Program-made: the position numbers and the translations under genes
Notes under the pieces: generated by a model
The model's database searches: none
What the model was told of the DNA's origin: nothing
Seen by the model: only the letters and a program-made list of their open reading frames with translations
Assembly (NCBI GenBank): GCA_001466705.2
Contig: LATX02000154.1
Location: forward strand, 62,001-126,000
Source of the DNA: Moniliophthora roreri
Taxonomy: Eukaryota > Basidiomycota > Agaricomycetes > Agaricales > Marasmiaceae
Direction of reading: 5' to 3'
Length of the DNA: 64,000 bases
In this document: one piece after another, positions 60,143 through 64,000 of the stretch
Layout of the letters: each line of letters starts with the position of its first letter
Position numbering within the stretch: position 1 is the stretch's first letter

Positions 60143-61740
60143 ACAAAGACACAATGATATGCATAACTTTTACCTTTTGTTTCACATGCAAATAGAGAAT
60201 ATTTTGCACTTTTTATAGTTGAAAATGAAATATATAAGGAAATTGAGGACTAGTGTGAGCCCTGAGCAGCTAGTCAAAGTGAGTAGTAGAGAAGGATACA
60301 AAATATTAGCAGAGTATTAGTTGATGGTAGGCCATACAAGGGTACCCAACCACTGCTAGTATGAAAATAAACAGCAAATCTGAACACAGAGGAGCATTCC
60401 AAAACCTGTAGAGAACCACACCACATAATACTTCTCTATCGAAAGCATACTAAAGGGAATATTTTCACTTTCAACGATATTTTCAATCCACACCCCCTCT
60501 TAAAGAGAGAATAAAGGCCTTCAATGATACACAAACAAGAATATTATCGAGAAACAGATATGAAACAGAGGATGACAACTTATCAGTGAGGGATACTTGA
60601 GATACTGAATATCAAATTAGAGGAAATGAAATAGATGATTGGCGACCAGAAGGGACCTGTATCATGGAAAAATGGAAGACAAAGCTGTATGACAAGAAAC
60701 CAGCATGGCTGAGCTTATGCATACACTTTAAACATAGAGATAGAAGCATATTATATGTCTATAGAGCAGATGATAGTAGATGGAGAAGGAAGGAACTGTG
60801 TGGAGTGGCATGGAAGTATATGTTACAGTTTTTCTTTTATTTACAGACTTTTCTCTCTTTCCTTCTCTTCCATCTCTTGTATTACTATAACAGACAGATT
60901 GACGCCCATCTCTATGTTTCTTCTTAACATCTGGACTTATCCACATTCCCAGCTCCCCTTTTTTCCTTCTTCGATATTTATGACATCATCATGGCTTCAC
61001 TTTATTCCATCTGTTTCTATCCCCTTCCGATGACATCGCTTATGATGTCGAATTCCTTCTTTATGACTTCATCGACAATCTACCATGTTCTATTGCTTTC
61101 TACTTGTTTAGCAAACAAGGATATCGACTCTGCAGTTTGTATCCAAACGAGTAGCTACAAAGGATGTATAAGTAGATAGTTTGCTAGGTCTAAGCTCTTC
61201 AGCTTGACCTGGTTCAATCAACTTGTGTTTAGCCAACGAACAAATCTTCTGAACTCTAGCTTTTCTGAAGCTAGCTCTCTAACTTGAACCTTTACTCCTT
61301 CAAGAAGGAAACTTTCCTTTCTTGTCGAAGTTAACTCCGCATCACTACGTCAAGTGTTGTTGAGTTGTTGTCGTTGCTGCGCAAGTAACATAACAGTATA
61401 ATATTTTCAAACGGAGTTGGAAGGAGAGCTGTTTGATAGAGAAAATTGCAAACAGTTAGTGTCAGAAGACTGCACAATCATCAAAGAAAAAGAATAAAAG
61501 AGATTATGGCTACAAAGCCTGACTACAATTGGACACTGTGACAGAGAAATTACCAAACACAGCTCAGTTTATATAATATTTAGCACCCAACTCAGTTTTA
61601 TTTGTATGTGTGACAGATATATTAGATTGTTTATGTTGTAGAGTATATAAAGAGATGTGTTTTGTAGATGGAAGGCAGGAGAGATACTGCCCACCGATTA
61701 CCAGAGTGTATGATGTTGTTCAGGTAGAAGAGCTACTAGT
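60143..61740. other. Spacer between the two large direct repeats; no coding content
   Basis: AT-rich sequence with short frames only. No reverse transcriptase, integrase or transposase motif was seen. Confidence 0.45.
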
Positions 61741-63496
61741 AATTTGTCTAAGATAAGACTAGTGGAAAACTACCCAAAAGATAACCTCCAAAAGTCTAAC
61801 TCAGGTTGTTGTGCAAGTGTGGATTGACGTGATCAGAGTTGCCACACTTAGAATGCCAACAAAACTCTTAGCTAGGTTGATTCTCTCTTATTGAAGCAAT
61901 CTACTTCAAGGTGTTCACCTCCAGAGGAGTATATATGGGTTTTAAAAAGGGTTTATATTACAAACACACACAAAACACAAAGAACACAGTGCACAAAGCA
62001 CAAACACAAGAGCTACAGTCCCATACAAAGACTTGGTAGCCGATATAGTCTGACCCTATAGAGTTCAAGACTTCCTTAAGACAACTACAGCACACAGTGT
62101 ACTGGAAAAGGTTCTAGACCAGTTTCTACAAAGAGCTCAGTGCAGGCACACCCTTTGCTAAGACTCTAAGTGTGTCACAACCTGATACCCAACACAGGCC
62201 ACACCCCAAGTGCCCAAGGCTCCTTCTTGGTGTAAAGTGTCTCTTAGAAAAGTGCTATAACACACTCAAGATGTTACTCTTATCTCTTACAATGCAAGTT
62301 TGTTATTAGATGTCTATTTCTCTGCAGTCACTCAGGACCAATCTCCAGGGCCTGAAGTGGGGAAGCAAAACTGGAATGGGACACAAATTTATACACCAAA
62401 CAAACTCTTCATGTATTCACAATCAGAGGGGGCAGAGTTACTTGAGTATGTATGAATATCTAGCTGTCCTTATATACTGTCCATGGAATATATCTACAGA
62501 AAATATAAATAATGTCCAATAATTCATGAAATGATAAATGAGTGACTGAGATACTAAAAGAGGGAATATTTGGATGTCACGGAGTCTGGCCACTAGGGTA
62601 TCCAACCATATCTGTGCAGGTATCTATGTCTCCAGGTGTTCTGGACTCTAAAATTTGTATTTTCTCTTTTTCTAAGTCAGGTATCTATGAGTGGATGGCT
62701 GTATCCATCCCGTTTCTTTACAGCATTTCCCTTTCTAGTATCTGCACATCAGCAGAGGTCTAGATGCCAAAGCTTCCAAGGTCGGAACATGCTGTTACTG
62801 TTCCTATCTCCTTCAACAATGCATGCTTGGTCTTATTTAGGACTTCTTATGTGTTAGATATTCTTTTTATGTCTTGTTGTATCTGTCTGTAGGTAGTAGA
62901 TGTCCTTTGGAAGTGATTTCCTTCTTTCTGAGATGACTTTGTACCTAGTTAGTTTATCTCATATTGTTTAGCTGCTGGCAAACTCTTTATTAAGAGATTG
63001 CCTGCTTTGACTTTGATCCATATATTGACTTTGGAGGAGGATCATTCTGTGATTGTTCCTGTTCTAAGTCATCTTTCTGTTCTAATGTCTCCTCTAAGTA
63101 CCTCTGTACTGTTTGACTGCATGTTGCACCTTGCAGATGTCATAGAAAGGTAAAGTAGAAATTAAAATCCCACTGATAGCACTTTGAGAGCTTGGTTAAC
63201 TAGCCAATGCATTCATTGGGCCATAGTTAGGTTCCCTACAGGTTTCGGCAGTGATCTGCTTTGGATCTGATACATAGATAAGTCAGAAAGTACAGCTTAG
63301 ACACCTCTGTATAGCATATCCTATAGCTCTTCATACTTTCCAAGGTACCATAGCTTCTCTAAAGCAATGACTAGCAGACTGGGCTTACTCTAGTCCTTAT
63401 TACCTGTTATCTTGTGTCATATTAAAGTGTTCCAGATCAAAAGTAATGTAAAATGAATAAAAGTGGGTCTTTTCTAGGTTTGACATATTACTGGCA
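61741..63496 (-). repeat. Large direct repeat, right copy (probable LTR)
   Basis: Begins near ATTTGTCTAAGATAAGACTAG and ends near TTGACATATTACTG. Divergence from the left copy, visible in almost every line, suggests an old insertion or two separate elements. Confidence 0.65.
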
Positions 63497-64000
63497 ATCA
63501 GTATTTTTCAACCACTTCGGGCTCTAGCTTATTTAGTTGTGCAAGAGGTGCAGGCTAGTTGAGACCTGAAATTGTAACCCAAACCAGAGATATAAATAAA
63601 AGCTAGGAAGAGCTTAGTTTTTAATGCAAGAGGTGTGTTTTCTGATAAGAAGAGCATTGTATCAGTTCTACTAAGAGGGTAGCTGACATACATCAGTATA
63701 GTCTGGTGTTTCAATGTGAATCAGAGAGGGTTTCAGGCTAGCAGTGTCTAGAAGGTTTGTCCTCTTGAGAATTGTTGCAGAACATAGCTAAGAGGGCTAT
63801 ATTCAGGTACAAGAGGTACCTTTGTTCTCACTTAGAAGAAGTTTAATCTTCAGGCAGTTTCTGGTCAAACCTTATACCAGTTTTGCTTTCAAAGTGATTA
63901 ATAAAACTACAAAACCAATAAATATTATACAAACAAACACCCATTCTTGATCTGAGAAGTTGTTTTGAAGGCAATCATCTCTGAACTACTGAGCAAGACA
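63497..64000. other. No supported gene
   Basis: Sequence unlike the left flank of the repeat; repeated GCAAGAGGTG motifs (63540, 63626) but nothing recognisable up to the window end. Confidence 0.4.

Overview
This is nuclear DNA from a filamentous basidiomycete, most likely an Agaricomycete. The genes carry many 48-65 base introns, and the families are typical of mushrooms: a class I hydrophobin, a BTB protein of the Agaricomycete kind, a TKL-type kinase with HADLKG/DFG motifs, a Crinkler/RHS-like NTPase, a seven-helix membrane protein, a cytochrome P450 and, most notably, the relic of a borosin (omphalotin-type) self-methylating peptide precursor. The sequence is a draft scaffold. Single N characters at 1767, 3023, 33955, 35733, 39893 and 58633 mark contig joins, and several have the same sequence on both sides.

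Layout. 1-3022: two minus-strand Copia-type gag copies around a contig join. 3024-7700: gene-poor, with a decayed copy of the seven-helix membrane gene split by a TIR element. 7660-12430: two inverted paralogues of a small CxxC zinc-finger gene, with a hAT-like MITE between them. 13729-14770: BTB gene. 16312-17873: intact seven-helix membrane gene. 20543-21070: two intron-containing tRNA genes (Ile-AAT, Lys-TTT). 21730-23900: gene fragments and a second TIR element. 24294-26673: kinase gene. 27660-29588: P450. 29589-36340: largely empty or redundant sequence. 36364-40673: three broken coding remnants on the minus or plus strand (zinc finger, FAD monooxygenase, borosin precursor). 42637-53889: the most gene-dense part, with an ASX/DEUBAD protein divergent from an unknown protein, a short-chain reductase, an alpha/beta hydrolase inside a decayed copy of that divergent pair, COX16 divergent from adenylosuccinate synthetase, and a hydrophobin. 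55068-56899: Crinkler-like gene with one nonsense codon. 57267-63496: Ty3-type gag fragment and two ~1.7 kb direct repeats.

How the genes relate. COX16 (respiratory chain assembly) and adenylosuccinate synthetase (AMP synthesis) are housekeeping genes that share a 195 bp intergenic region. The borosin remnant and the FAD-monooxygenase remnant lie side by side on one strand and look like the decayed core of a peptide natural-product locus. The P450, reductase and hydrolase may or may not have belonged to it. The rest of the window is shaped by duplication followed by decay: membrane gene, zinc-finger genes and the divergent pair all have a second copy here, and small TIR elements sit in several of the decayed copies.

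Exon boundaries were read by eye from GT-AG or GC-AG signals, frame continuity and family resemblance. No database search was possible.
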